From: JAIPEK01 sp041685935
Lineage (GTDB): Bacteria; Desulfobacterota; Desulfobacteria; Desulfobacterales; Desulfobacteraceae
Direction: 5' to 3'
NCBI GenBank assembly: GCA_041685935.1
Contig: JAWLES010000004.1
Location: forward strand, 1-36,281
DNA: 36,281 bases
The first letter of the stretch is position 1; the number at the start of each line of letters is the position of its first letter. Both the position numbers and the translations under genes were made by a program. Below the pieces are notes generated by a model. The model ran no database searches, was not told the DNA's origin, and was given only the letters and a program-made list of their open reading frames with translations. Shown one piece after another: positions 23,204 to 31,499 of the stretch.

Positions 23204-23836
23204 TTACGGTGCCTGTCCGAAGCAGGCCCATTTAAAACGGGTTTTGGTTTCCAGTCCCACTTTCGAGCCGATCCGGGCCATGAATATATTCTCCGGTTTG
23301 AGACAGACATTGGGATCGTTTGTTGGATACTCCTTGAAACCGAATCCGGAGTAGAGCCGGATGAGTTTGTTTCGATATCCAGGGACCGTTTCAGCCGTGC
23401 CCTCAAGATCCCATGTCCATGAGTACGCCACCAGGATCAGTATCCTGTCTTCCACCGCTGGATCACAAAGAAGGTTCGCCAGAAGATCGGAAGCGATTCC
23501 CCTTGATCTCAATGTGCGGATCACCTCAAGGGCCCTGATCTGCATTACCGCGTTCCGCCCGACTCCGGTCCACCGCCCGTGGTCTTCAGGGCAATCCATG
23601 ACGGCGAACCCGATAATGGTGCCGGTTCCCTCCACTGCCACGGTGACGTTGGTAATCTCTTTTGAGGCGAGTTTTTCCAGGCTTTCCCGTTTTGTATAAA
23701 TGGACCTGTATTTTGCATAAGTTCCGAAACTTCCGGAGAACGAAAACGTGCGGAGTCTTTCCGGGCTGCAGAAGGGAAAGATTCGCACGCCTTTTGTTTC
23801 CTGCGGCTGGCTGCTGTCCAATGAGCTAAAAGTCAC
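23204..23836 (-). CDS. AcuA-like GNAT acetyltransferase
   Basis: A 210-residue GNAT protein resembling Bacillus AcuA, the acetyltransferase that switches off acetyl-CoA synthetase by acetylating its catalytic lysine. Shared features: the acetyl-CoA loop IRTLRSRGIASDLL (about 107-120, R-x-x-G-x-A), VAYSWTWDLEGTAETVPGYRNKL and a C-terminal NIFMARIGSKV. AcuA is also 210 residues long. The start is uncertain: GTG at 23836 overlaps the preceding gene by 11 nt, and a GTG at 23788 is possible. It is the last gene of the nine-gene operon, which also encodes an AMP-forming ligase carrying the PX4GK target motif. That suggests post-translational control of CoA activation (inference). Confidence 0.8.
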   Translation of the reverse strand: MTFSSLDSSQPQETKGVRIFPFCSPERLRTFSFSGSFGTYAKYRSIYTKRESLEKLASKEITNVTVAVEGTGTIIGFAVMDCPEDHGRWTGVGRNAVMQIRALEVIRTLRSRGIASDLLANLLCDPAVEDRILILVAYSWTWDLEGTAETVPGYRNKLIRLYSGFGFKEYPTNDPNVCLKPENIFMARIGSKVGLETKTRFKWACFGQAP

Positions 23837-24380
23837 TCCAGTTTTTGTGTAACCGCTTGATCATTACGGCAAGATCATGGAAATTGCCGTCAGGGTCCTT
23901 TACATAGTTTTCAATCACAGCATACTTGAAAAAATCGAATCCGGCAACCGCATCAATGGCTGTGTTCTCTATTCCGACCACCACATCTGTTCTGAGGATT
24001 TCAAGCTCCATGTCCACGGCAAGCTGGATCAGATCCAGCAGAATCCAGGTGCCCAGGCGCTGTTTTCTGAAATCCGGGTGCACAATAATTCTAAATCGCC
24101 CAACATGCCGGGTGGAGCCGAATTCCGCCACATTTAGGATTGCATGGCCTGCGATCCGTTGGTCACAAAGGGCTATGACTGATGTCAGCTCTTCCCGTCC
24201 CACTTTTCTAAACCACCTGTCCATGACCTCGGGATTCAGAAAATCATGTTCCATGTACCATCTTTGATCTTCAGAAAGATCCCTGTAAAAAGTTTCAAGA
24301 AGTGTTCGATCCTCCTGCCTGACCGTCCTCAGGACTGCATCTTTGCAGTCCTTGAGCATGCATTTTTTGGGATATCTCAA
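23826..24380 (-). CDS. GNAT family N-acetyltransferase
   Basis: A 184-residue single-domain GNAT. AVLRTVRQEDRTLLETFYRDLSEDQRWYMEHDFL forms the N-terminal substrate side; VGRFRIIVHPDFRKQRLGTWILLDLIQLAV contains beta-4 and the acetyl-CoA loop (R-K-Q-R-L-G-T); AVAGFDFFKYAVIENYVKDPDG is the C-terminal part. The N-terminal pattern resembles the GNAT half of Pat-type protein lysine acetyltransferases, but no specific substrate can be assigned. Start: TTG at 24380 with AAAGG 8 nt upstream (an ATG at 24359 lacks an RBS). It lies 16 nt after the thiolase gene and overlaps the AcuA-like gene, so it belongs to the same operon. Confidence 0.8.
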   Translation of the reverse strand: MRYPKKCMLKDCKDAVLRTVRQEDRTLLETFYRDLSEDQRWYMEHDFLNPEVMDRWFRKVGREELTSVIALCDQRIAGHAILNVAEFGSTRHVGRFRIIVHPDFRKQRLGTWILLDLIQLAVDMELEILRTDVVVGIENTAIDAVAGFDFFKYAVIENYVKDPDGNFHDLAVMIKRLHKNWSDF

Positions 24381-24396
24381 TGTTTCAACCTTTCTG

Positions 24397-25587
24397 TTAT
24401 CCCATTTTCAGCAAAATGGCCGCACCAGTGTCCCCTGCAGCGCACCCGGTGAAAAGGAGGTATCCCCCGCCTTTTTCAGCAAGTTCTTCAATACCCTCTA
24501 TGATGCATCTGCCTGCGGTTGGGGCCTGGGGGTGCCCGAAAACCAGGGAGGATCCGTAATTGTTGAATGATGCCGGATCTATACCCATCCGGTCGGACAG
24601 GTAGATATCGTTGGCTGCAAAGGGGTTGTGGGTTTTGATCACCCGGGTATCTTTTATGGATACACCGCCCTTTTCAAGGGCCATTTGTGCAGCCGGCACC
24701 ACTGCCTTTGCCATAAACGCCTTTTTTGTCCTGGAGAATCCATAGGATACCACCTTAATGTCCCGGGCCGGGTCAGTGCTGAGCTCTGAGGCCATCTGCC
24801 TGGAAGTGACAATGATACCGCAGTTCCCGTCCGCCGGATGGGTCTGGGCCCCGAAGCTGTGTGCCCCGTCCGGAAGAAGGGGTTTGAGTCCGGCAAGCCC
24901 GTCTCCGGTGGTCGGTGTAATCCCTTCATCCTCCTGAATGGTCACGGTTTTTTTCCTGGAGAGCTTTATCTCTGCCGGAAACATGTACTTTTTCTGGAAT
25001 GCCCGGTCCTCTGCCAGACTTTTCTGGTACTGTTCATACCTGGTCAGTGCGAGTTCATCGCATTGCTCCTTTGTTATGCCGGCTTCTTTTGCAACGTTTT
25101 CCGCAGTCTGGATCATGGCCTGTCCGCCCCACGGGTCAAGGTTGAAATGGTCCATAACCCAGTCTTCCGATATTACCCGGCCGCCCGGTCCTTTCGGGTT
25201 CGGCCAGACCGTGTGCGGTCCGTTGGAGCACCTGTCCGTCATCAGGGTGTATACTGCTGAATACAGATTGGTTTCAATGCCGACCGCCGCCTGGAATATG
25301 CCTGTGGTGGATGTGGAGCATGCCTGGCTCAAAAGAAGTCCGGGAATCTGTTCGGCTCCGATCAGTGCTGATGCCCACGGTCCGCCGTAAAAGAGCCTGG
25401 GCTGGCCCACCGTAACCCCGAGAATCAGGTAGTCAAAAAAGGACGGATCGATTTTCTTTTCTGAAAGCCATTTTTTTGATGTTTCAGCACCAAGGGTGAT
25501 GGAGTTTTCGTTGGCCATGCTCCCCTGCCACCTGCAGAAAGGGGAGGAGTAATAACCCTGATAGGGAATGAACGCATTGTTAAGCAT
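24397..25587 (-). CDS. Thiolase (acetyl-CoA acetyltransferase family)
   Basis: A 396-residue thiolase that cleaves a 3-ketoacyl-CoA with CoA (or runs in reverse). The acylated Cys90 sits in LLLSQACSTSTTG. THNPFAAND (H320) replaces the usual NEAFA; GHP (His352) lies in NNYGSSLVFGHPQAPTAGR; the proton-donor Cys382 is in TGCAAGDTGAA instead of CxGGGxG. All catalytic positions are present, but the motifs are divergent, so a branched, aromatic or alicyclic substrate is possible. I moved the start to the ATG at 25587, which has GGAGG at an 8-nt spacing; a GTG three codons earlier overlaps that RBS. It is placed 24 nt after the ligase gene in the nine-gene operon. Confidence 0.9.
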   Translation of the reverse strand: MLNNAFIPYQGYYSSPFCRWQGSMANENSITLGAETSKKWLSEKKIDPSFFDYLILGVTVGQPRLFYGGPWASALIGAEQIPGLLLSQACSTSTTGIFQAAVGIETNLYSAVYTLMTDRCSNGPHTVWPNPKGPGGRVISEDWVMDHFNLDPWGGQAMIQTAENVAKEAGITKEQCDELALTRYEQYQKSLAEDRAFQKKYMFPAEIKLSRKKTVTIQEDEGITPTTGDGLAGLKPLLPDGAHSFGAQTHPADGNCGIIVTSRQMASELSTDPARDIKVVSYGFSRTKKAFMAKAVVPAAQMALEKGGVSIKDTRVIKTHNPFAANDIYLSDRMGIDPASFNNYGSSLVFGHPQAPTAGRCIIEGIEELAEKGGGYLLFTGCAAGDTGAAILLKMG

Positions 25588-25611
25588 TTGTGTCACCTCC
25601 GAAATTGCGGT

Positions 25612-27171
25612 TTATCCATTAAAAAACTTTTCTCTCAGTTTTCTGTGAAGAATTTTACCGGTGGCGGTTCTCGGCATTTCCTCATCGTCCAGGAAAAACA
25701 CCTGTTTGGGGATTTTGTATCCCGCGATTCTGTCACGGCAGAAGGCCCTTATCTCATCGCCTGAAACCGATTGTTTTTCATAACCGGGTTTCAGAGTCAC
25801 CGCGGCCACAACCTTTTCCCCCCATTTGTCGTCGGGCACGCCGATACAGGCACAGTCAAAGACCGCATCATGTGCCGCCACCGCCTCCTCGACTTCGCTG
25901 GGATAAACGTTTTCACCGCCTGTTATAATCATATTGTCTTTCCGGTCCACAATGGTGAAAAATCCGTCTTCATCCATTATCGCCATGTCCCCTGCAGAGA
26001 ACCACCCGTCCCTGAACGAATCCGCTGTTTTTTCCGGCAGGTTGAAATAGCCGTCAAAGAGCATGGGGCCCTTTGAGTAAAGCTCACCGACTTTTCCGGG
26101 ACCCACCGGCTTATCCTGGTCATCCAAAAGCTTTACAAGGTCGGCTCCCGCAACCTCGTAACCGATGGACCCGAGTTTCCGCAACTGGTATTCCGGTTTG
26201 AGGACAGTGACGATGCCTGCCTCGGTTGAACCGTAGGCCTCATAAAGCTCCACACCTTTGAAAAATTCCATCACCTCCGTTTTGGTCTGTTTTCTGGCCG
26301 GGGCGGATGAGCACAGCAACTTTTTAACTGATGAAACATCCTTTTTTCTCTGATCTTCGGAAAGATTGAGGATCAGGTTGTAGTGGGTGGGGATCAGGGA
26401 TATGAACGTTATTTTGTATGCCTCGATAATATCGAGAATGTCATGCGGCTTAAAGGATCTTGCCGGGTGGATATATGCCGATCCTCCGATATAGGTGAAT
26501 GTGAACGTGTAAAATGTGGAGTTGATATGGCAAAGCGGCATTACGTTCAAGCACTTGTCATGCTCGCTGAATCCGAATTCCACCGCATTGATCAGATAGA
26601 ACGCGATGTGTGATTCATGGGAACGGACCACTCCTTTGGGCTTGCCCGTGGTCCCGGATGTGTAAATGTGTATCCAGGTATCTTCCGGCCTGACATCAGC
26701 TTCAGGTTCGGCTGCATCCCCGTTTTCAAAAAGTTTTTCCAGGGTCCTCCAGCCCGGCAGCTCAATACCGTTTACAATGAAAAGACCCGGTTTGATCCCG
26801 GAAAGGCTTCTCCGTACACCGTCCACTTCCGGGGCGAATTCATCATCCGCAACTACGGCCCTGGCTCCGGAGTCCTTGAGTATGTATTCGATTTCCGGGC
26901 CTGCCAGCCGGAAATTGACCGGAACGATTACGATGCCTGTCTTGGCTACGGCAATGAATAATTCAGCCATTTCAATGCTGTTTTCCATGATCACGGCCAG
27001 GCGGTCGGTTTTTTCAAGGCCCGCCTCCACCAGGCGGTTGGCGAGTATGTTCGCCCTGCGGTTGGTCTGTTCATAGGTGAATTCCCTTTGGGCATCCTGG
27101 AAGGATACCCGGTCCGGATTCGTTTTTGCCCTTACTTTTACGCTCTGCCCGAGGTTCAGCCATTCAGCCAT
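25612..27171 (-). CDS. AMP-forming acyl-CoA ligase
   Basis: A 519-residue ANL-family ligase that activates a carboxylic acid to its CoA ester via acyl-AMP. Motifs: P-loop IYTSGTTGKPKGVVRSH, YEAYGSTEAG, the hinge-region IVDRKDNMIITGGENVYPSEVE and the C-terminal catalytic lysine in MPRTATGKILHRKLR, which also fits the PX4GK recognition motif of Pat/AcuA acetyltransferases. The ATG at 27171 has AAGGAGA upstream and begins MAEWLNLG; an in-frame extension of 26 codons lacks an RBS. No membrane or peroxisomal feature. It lies 16 nt after the dehydratase-type gene. Fatty, aromatic and hydroxy acids are all possible substrates. It is one of two ligases in the operon. Confidence 0.92.
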   Translation of the reverse strand: MAEWLNLGQSVKVRAKTNPDRVSFQDAQREFTYEQTNRRANILANRLVEAGLEKTDRLAVIMENSIEMAELFIAVAKTGIVIVPVNFRLAGPEIEYILKDSGARAVVADDEFAPEVDGVRRSLSGIKPGLFIVNGIELPGWRTLEKLFENGDAAEPEADVRPEDTWIHIYTSGTTGKPKGVVRSHESHIAFYLINAVEFGFSEHDKCLNVMPLCHINSTFYTFTFTYIGGSAYIHPARSFKPHDILDIIEAYKITFISLIPTHYNLILNLSEDQRKKDVSSVKKLLCSSAPARKQTKTEVMEFFKGVELYEAYGSTEAGIVTVLKPEYQLRKLGSIGYEVAGADLVKLLDDQDKPVGPGKVGELYSKGPMLFDGYFNLPEKTADSFRDGWFSAGDMAIMDEDGFFTIVDRKDNMIITGGENVYPSEVEEAVAAHDAVFDCACIGVPDDKWGEKVVAAVTLKPGYEKQSVSGDEIRAFCRDRIAGYKIPKQVFFLDDEEMPRTATGKILHRKLREKFFNG

Positions 27172-27187
27172 GTTGACTCTCCTTGTA

Positions 27188-28435
27188 TCACGATCCGTTT
27201 TCCTCCATCTGTTCGATAAAGGCTTCGATATTGGTCCGGGTCTGTTCATCCGAAATCATCCGCATGTCATTTAAGTCCGCGTTAATGACAATGGCGGGAA
27301 TTCCGGTTTTCCGCCGCAGGCGCCCGGGCATGCCGTACCTGCTGTTTGAATTGTTCGGGCAGGTTTTGGCGTCATGGAACACGATCCCGTCAATGGAGAA
27401 AAAGTCAAACATTCTCTTGATGTATTGTTCTTTGTACGGGTCCGACCGTACAATGAAAAGCTCGGTATAGGCCCTGGCCATACTTTCAAAAGGATTCCGG
27501 CCGTCCAGTTCAGTGAAAATCCAGCTTGAACAGTAGGTGGACGCGACAACACAGGCGCAAAGAGAGGAAAAGAGCCGGGAATGGTCACTGAGCCTTCCCC
27601 ATACCGGCATGCCGTCCCAGTAGATACGGAATCTTTCATCAGGCACCGCCCCTGTACCCGTCCTGACCCGCTGGTCCAGTTCTTCCACAAGCTCCCTGTA
27701 CACCAGGCAGGCCTCCCTGGTGCCCCTGCCAACCACTGCAGGCCCCATGAGGGTGGCCGCATCAAAGAAGGAGAGGGGAGAAGGTCTGAACCGCGCTGTT
27801 TCCAGTACCTGTTTCCAAAGATCAGAGCATTCTTTTGAAAGGTCGGTGACCCGTTTGAGCTCGCCGGGGTCAAGCCGGGTGCCTGAGATCTCTTCCAGGG
27901 GGGAAATCATCTTTTTCATCTGCTCTGCAACCGTGCGGACATGGTCGTCCGTGACTGTGCCTATGCCCACCGGGGTGTGGATGCCGAGGATGGGGACACT
28001 GAATTTTTCTGCGTACCAGAGAAACCAGTCCTGAACGTCCCGGCACTGGTTGGTGTTGAAAACCAGTACATCCGGGGCGGGCGGCCCCTCGATTCCGTAG
28101 GCTTTTTTTAAAGGGGATGCTCCGGCCAGGTACGCTCCTATATCACTTGTGAGATACGAGCATATATCCGGGGAGTAACCTGCTGCATTGGCTTCGCCGA
28201 TTACCTCGGACGCGGTCCGGACCGCCCCGATCATTGCGGCGTGGGTTTCCGGAAAGTAAACACTGAAGCCAATTGCCCTGAGAAGTTCCGCCGGTCCCAC
28301 ACTTGTGCACCAGGCAACTTTTTTTTCACCTGTCCGGGCCGCCCGGTCGAGTTCAAGATAGTAGTCCTTCATAAAGTTGCCGGCTTTTTTGGACGCATTC
28401 AGCCTGCCGCTTTTGTCTCTGCTCTTTTCAGTCAT
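27188..28435 (-). CDS. 2-hydroxyacyl-CoA dehydratase / benzoyl-CoA reductase family subunit (single)
   Basis: A 415-residue protein of the HgdB/FldC/BcrB family. These proteins hold an Fe-S cluster and use ATP-energised low-potential electrons to dehydrate 2-hydroxyacyl-CoA or reduce the benzoyl-CoA ring. Features: VAWCTSVGPAELLRAIGFSVYF (C43), GYSPDICSYLTSDIGA (C92), LVFNTNQCRDVQDWF (C131), IYWDGMPVW, SSWIFTELDGRNPFESMARAY and FHDAKTCPNNSN (C359). The cysteines are the likely cluster ligands. Normal enzymes need two paralogous subunits, but only this one is encoded, next to a dedicated activase. It may be homodimeric, as in double-cubane cluster proteins, or use a partner elsewhere. It lies 14 nt after the activase gene. 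Confidence 0.88.
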   Translation of the reverse strand: MTEKSRDKSGRLNASKKAGNFMKDYYLELDRAARTGEKKVAWCTSVGPAELLRAIGFSVYFPETHAAMIGAVRTASEVIGEANAAGYSPDICSYLTSDIGAYLAGASPLKKAYGIEGPPAPDVLVFNTNQCRDVQDWFLWYAEKFSVPILGIHTPVGIGTVTDDHVRTVAEQMKKMISPLEEISGTRLDPGELKRVTDLSKECSDLWKQVLETARFRPSPLSFFDAATLMGPAVVGRGTREACLVYRELVEELDQRVRTGTGAVPDERFRIYWDGMPVWGRLSDHSRLFSSLCACVVASTYCSSWIFTELDGRNPFESMARAYTELFIVRSDPYKEQYIKRMFDFFSIDGIVFHDAKTCPNNSNSRYGMPGRLRRKTGIPAIVINADLNDMRMISDEQTRTNIEAFIEQMEENGS

Positions 28436-28449
28436 GGAGATACAATTCC

Positions 28450-29226
28450 TTACATGCTTTCTTTGGCGAACAGGGCAGCCCCGAGCGCACCGGTGAACTG
28501 TGGAAGATCCGGCACCAGGATCTTCCGCCCGATCATCCGTTCCGCCATTTTGACAATATAACCGTTGTGGGCGACTACGCCTCCGGTCATCACCACATCT
28601 CCTGCAAGGGAATCCATCTCAAGTACCCTTTTGATCATTGAAAAATAAATTCCTTTTACAATGTCGGCAGGCTGTTTCCCGGCACGTATGTTTTCAAGCA
28701 CTTCAGTGGCGGAAAACACTGTGCAGAAGCTTCCAAGTTTTACAAGCCCGGCTGCCTCGGACGCCATCCGGTTCATCTTTTCAATCGGTATATCAAGCCT
28801 GGCTGACATCTCTTCCAGGAACGCCCCCGTCCCTGCCGCGCATTTCCGGTTCATTTGAAAACCGGTCCTGCTCCCGTTTGCTGCAAGTTTGATGATTTTA
28901 TTATCCTGCCCGCCGATATCAATTATTGTGATTCGTCCGGGAAAGTTATGGAAACAGCCTTTTGCATGGCAGGATATTTCCGTTTTTGTGTTCACGGCCT
29001 CCTTTACCGTTTTTCTCCCGTATCCGGTGGCAAACACCGCTGAAAGATCCTCTTTTTTGATGCCGGCCATGGCGCAGGATTCTTCCAGGGTTTTCCCGGC
29101 AGCCATGGGGAAATCCGTGCCTGATTTGACCGCTGAATGCCCTGCCAATGAGAGGCTGGAATCCATTACCACGGTTTTTGTGGCTGACGCCCCCACGTCC
29201 ACTCCTGCAAAAAACCGCGGGATCAT
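28450..29226 (-). CDS. Dehydratase/reductase activase (BadF/BadG/HgdC-type ATPase)
   Basis: A 258-residue ASKHA-fold ATPase that donates one electron at very low potential to its dehydratase or reductase at the cost of ATP. Phosphate-binding motifs: FAGVDVGASATKTVVMD (7-23), ITIIDIGGQDNKII (99-112) and VVMTGGVVAHNGYI (211-224). The two cysteines that bridge one [4Fe-4S] cluster between two subunits are C129 (MNRKCAAGTGAFLEEM) and C168 (GSFCTVFSATEV). Length equals HgdC (about 260). Its ATG overlaps the PanE-like stop by 4 nt (ATGA). It should be the electron donor of the neighbouring HgdB/BcrB-type protein. Confidence 0.93.
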   Translation of the reverse strand: MIPRFFAGVDVGASATKTVVMDSSLSLAGHSAVKSGTDFPMAAGKTLEESCAMAGIKKEDLSAVFATGYGRKTVKEAVNTKTEISCHAKGCFHNFPGRITIIDIGGQDNKIIKLAANGSRTGFQMNRKCAAGTGAFLEEMSARLDIPIEKMNRMASEAAGLVKLGSFCTVFSATEVLENIRAGKQPADIVKGIYFSMIKRVLEMDSLAGDVVMTGGVVAHNGYIVKMAERMIGRKILVPDLPQFTGALGAALFAKESM

Positions 29227-30161
29227 ACCTTTTCCAGCCCCTTGATCAGTGCAACCATGGTGTTGTTGTACGGTGTCTGTATCCCTGCCTGTTCTCCGTA
29301 CTGCGCTATCTTTCCGTTGATGAAGTTGATTTCCGTTCTTCTGCCGTTTTCCACGTCCATCAGCATGGAGGGTTTATGATTGCCCGCACCCTTTACATAC
29401 TCCATTGCATGGGGATAAAAATCCCATCCGAGGCTGATTTCATTGGCTCTTGCCACCCTGAGACATTCCTTGAACAGGGTGGTAACGGTTTCAAACACAA
29501 TCGGGTCGTTGATGGCCTGGGCCATGGTCATCCGTGTGAGTGCGCAAATAGGATTCAGTGATGCGTTCATTGCGGTTTTTCTCCAGACCATGGAAACAAT
29601 GTCGCCGGTTTTTTCCGTTTCAAGGCCGCAGTTTGACAGTACGCCTGCGATTTCTGCGGCTGCATCTGCACAATCCGGATCAAGCTCCTGGATATAGTGG
29701 GGCGGGTGATGAAATCCCATAACAACTTCTCCCGGGCTTTTCAGGCCGCATCCGTAGTTGACCACAGCCCGCATGACGTTTTTTCTGCCCAGGCTTGATG
29801 CCAGTTCAAGCTCGGTATCGATTCCGTTCTGCCAGGATACCACATACATGCCTTCCCGTATAAATCCTTTGACTGCCGAAGCGATCAGTGCAAGGGCGTT
29901 GGCCTTGACCGCGATGATTATCACGTCAGGGTCTTCGTCTGCCAGGTCTTCCACGTTTGTGCAAGTGCTGGATATGGTTTGGTGAAGCTGTTCAGCTCCT
30001 GTTATGGATATGCCGGGGTTTTTTGCCTTTGCCACCAGATCCGGCAGCACATCGCAAAGCGTTACAGGGTACCCCCCCCTCTCAAGAAACGCCGCCACGA
30101 TGCACCCGACAGGGCCTGCACCGATAACTGCGAATCTGGTAAGTTTTTCAGTATCAGCCAT
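29223..30161 (-). CDS. Ketopantoate reductase-like (PanE/ApbA family) dehydrogenase
   Basis: A 312-residue NAD(P)-dependent dehydrogenase. It has the Rossmann motif VIGAGPVGCIVAAFLERGG, IIAVKANA with the conserved Lys, the C-terminal catalytic Lys in WRKTAMNASLNPICALT, and PSMLMDVENGRRTEINFING with the Ser and Glu of the PanE active site. PanE reduces a 2-oxo acid (ketopantoate) to a D-2-hydroxy acid. Here it lies in a degradation operon directly before a 2-hydroxyacyl-CoA dehydratase activase, so it may handle a 2-oxo/2-hydroxy acid of that pathway rather than vitamin synthesis (inference). I chose the ATG at 30161 because GGGGAGG lies 5 nt upstream; an extension to 30182 runs into the PaaK stop. 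Pantothenate genes are absent nearby. Confidence 0.85.
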   Translation of the reverse strand: MADTEKLTRFAVIGAGPVGCIVAAFLERGGYPVTLCDVLPDLVAKAKNPGISITGAEQLHQTISSTCTNVEDLADEDPDVIIIAVKANALALIASAVKGFIREGMYVVSWQNGIDTELELASSLGRKNVMRAVVNYGCGLKSPGEVVMGFHHPPHYIQELDPDCADAAAEIAGVLSNCGLETEKTGDIVSMVWRKTAMNASLNPICALTRMTMAQAINDPIVFETVTTLFKECLRVARANEISLGWDFYPHAMEYVKGAGNHKPSMLMDVENGRRTEINFINGKIAQYGEQAGIQTPYNNTMVALIKGLEKV

Positions 30162-30178
30162 AGGGGCCTCCCCGATTT

Positions 30179-31486
30179 TCAAACCATTTTTCTGGGTCTC
30201 TCGTCAATCACGCGGACCGCTTTTCCTTCGCTTCTGGTGATCGACTTGGGTTCCATGATTTCCACATCCACCCCTATGCCCATGTTGCCGCGGATGTGTG
30301 CTATGATTTTGGCTTCAACCTCGTACAGCTTTGCCTTGCCCTGCCCGAAAACCTCTTTTTTGGCCTCGACCTGCACCGCGAGCCGGTCAAGATATCCGCT
30401 TTTCCTTACAACGAGGCGGTACTGTGGCTCAACCTCTTCAATGTCCAGGAGCAAAGATTCCACCTGTGACGGGAACACATTGACTCCGCTGATGATCAGC
30501 ATGTCATCAGTTCTTCCGGAGATCCGGTCCATCTTGACGAATGTCCTGCCGCATGAGCATTCCTGGCGGGTTAAACGGGTGATGTCTTTGGTGCGGTACC
30601 GTATGAGCGGCATGGCCCGCCGCTGTATGGCTGTAAAAACCAGTTCCCCCTTTTCTCCGGGCTCCACCGGCTCAAGGGAGAGCGGGTCCACTATCTCCGC
30701 TATAAAATGGTCCTCGTTGATGTGCATGCCGCTCTGCTCATCACAGTCGTATGCTACCCCGGGACCGCAAAGTTCAGTTAGCCCGTATATGTCCATTGCC
30801 CTGATACCCATGCGTTCTTCCACCTCTTTGCGCATTTCGTCGGTCCAGGGCTCGGCTCCGAATATTCCCAGGCGCAGGGGAAGTTTCCGGATATCAATAT
30901 TCATTTCTTCGGCTCTTTCCGCAATGGTGAGTGCGTATGAAGGAGTGGAGGAGAGAACAGTGGAGCCGAAGTCCTTCAGGACATTGATCTGGCGTTCCGT
31001 CAGTCCGGAGCTTGTGGGAACCACGGTGCACTTGATGAGGCCGGCTCCCTGGTGCAGTCCGAGCCCGCCGGTAAACAGCCCGTAACCGTAACTGTTCTGG
31101 AGGATGTCTTCGTTTCGTACTCCGTACGACCACAGGTTCCGGGCAACGCATTCGGCCCACTGATCCACGTCCGATTCAGTGTACGGTCCTGTCACCGGTT
31201 TCCCGGTCGTTCCCGAGGAGGCGTGCACTCTGATAACCTGATCCATGGGCACGGCGCACATTGCAAAAGGATAGTTGTCCCTGAGGTCATTCTTTTCGGT
31301 AAAGGGAAGCTTGGAAATATCATCGACACTCAGGATATCGTTTTGAGTGATCCCGGCCTCTTCGAATTTTTTCCTGTAAAAGGGAACCCTGTCGGACACC
31401 CAGCCAACCGTTTCCCTCAGTTTTTCCAGCTGGAAGCTCTGAAGTTCATCCAGAGACATGCATTCAAACCGTTTGTTCCAGACCAT
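30179..31486 (-). CDS. Phenylacetate-CoA ligase family protein (PaaK-like)
   Basis: A 435-residue AMP-forming ligase of the PaaK family, which activates phenylacetate or related aryl acids. The N-terminus VWNKRFECMSLDELQSFQLEKL is typical, followed by VPFYRKKFEEAGI, the P-loop VHASSGTTGKPVTGPYTE, IYGLTELCGPGVAYDC and a C-terminal domain with RISGRTDDMLIISGVNVFPSQVE. Length equals PaaK (about 430). Start: ATG at 31486 with AAAGGAGGC. It is the second gene of the operon, 13 nt after the HAD-ECH fusion. Family members also activate benzoate, coumarate-type and 2-aminobenzoate substrates, so substrate assignment to phenylacetate is not certain. Why the operon has a second ligase is open. Confidence 0.9.
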   Translation of the reverse strand: MVWNKRFECMSLDELQSFQLEKLRETVGWVSDRVPFYRKKFEEAGITQNDILSVDDISKLPFTEKNDLRDNYPFAMCAVPMDQVIRVHASSGTTGKPVTGPYTESDVDQWAECVARNLWSYGVRNEDILQNSYGYGLFTGGLGLHQGAGLIKCTVVPTSSGLTERQINVLKDFGSTVLSSTPSYALTIAERAEEMNIDIRKLPLRLGIFGAEPWTDEMRKEVEERMGIRAMDIYGLTELCGPGVAYDCDEQSGMHINEDHFIAEIVDPLSLEPVEPGEKGELVFTAIQRRAMPLIRYRTKDITRLTRQECSCGRTFVKMDRISGRTDDMLIISGVNVFPSQVESLLLDIEEVEPQYRLVVRKSGYLDRLAVQVEAKKEVFGQGKAKLYEVEAKIIAHIRGNMGIGVDVEIMEPKSITRSEGKAVRVIDERPRKMV

Positions 31487-31499
31487 GGCTTGCCTCCTT

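Noticed and set aside
27188..29226. Calling the pair a benzoyl-CoA reductase (bcr/bzd).
   Set aside because: Only one large subunit and one activase subunit are present; class I reductases have four different subunits.
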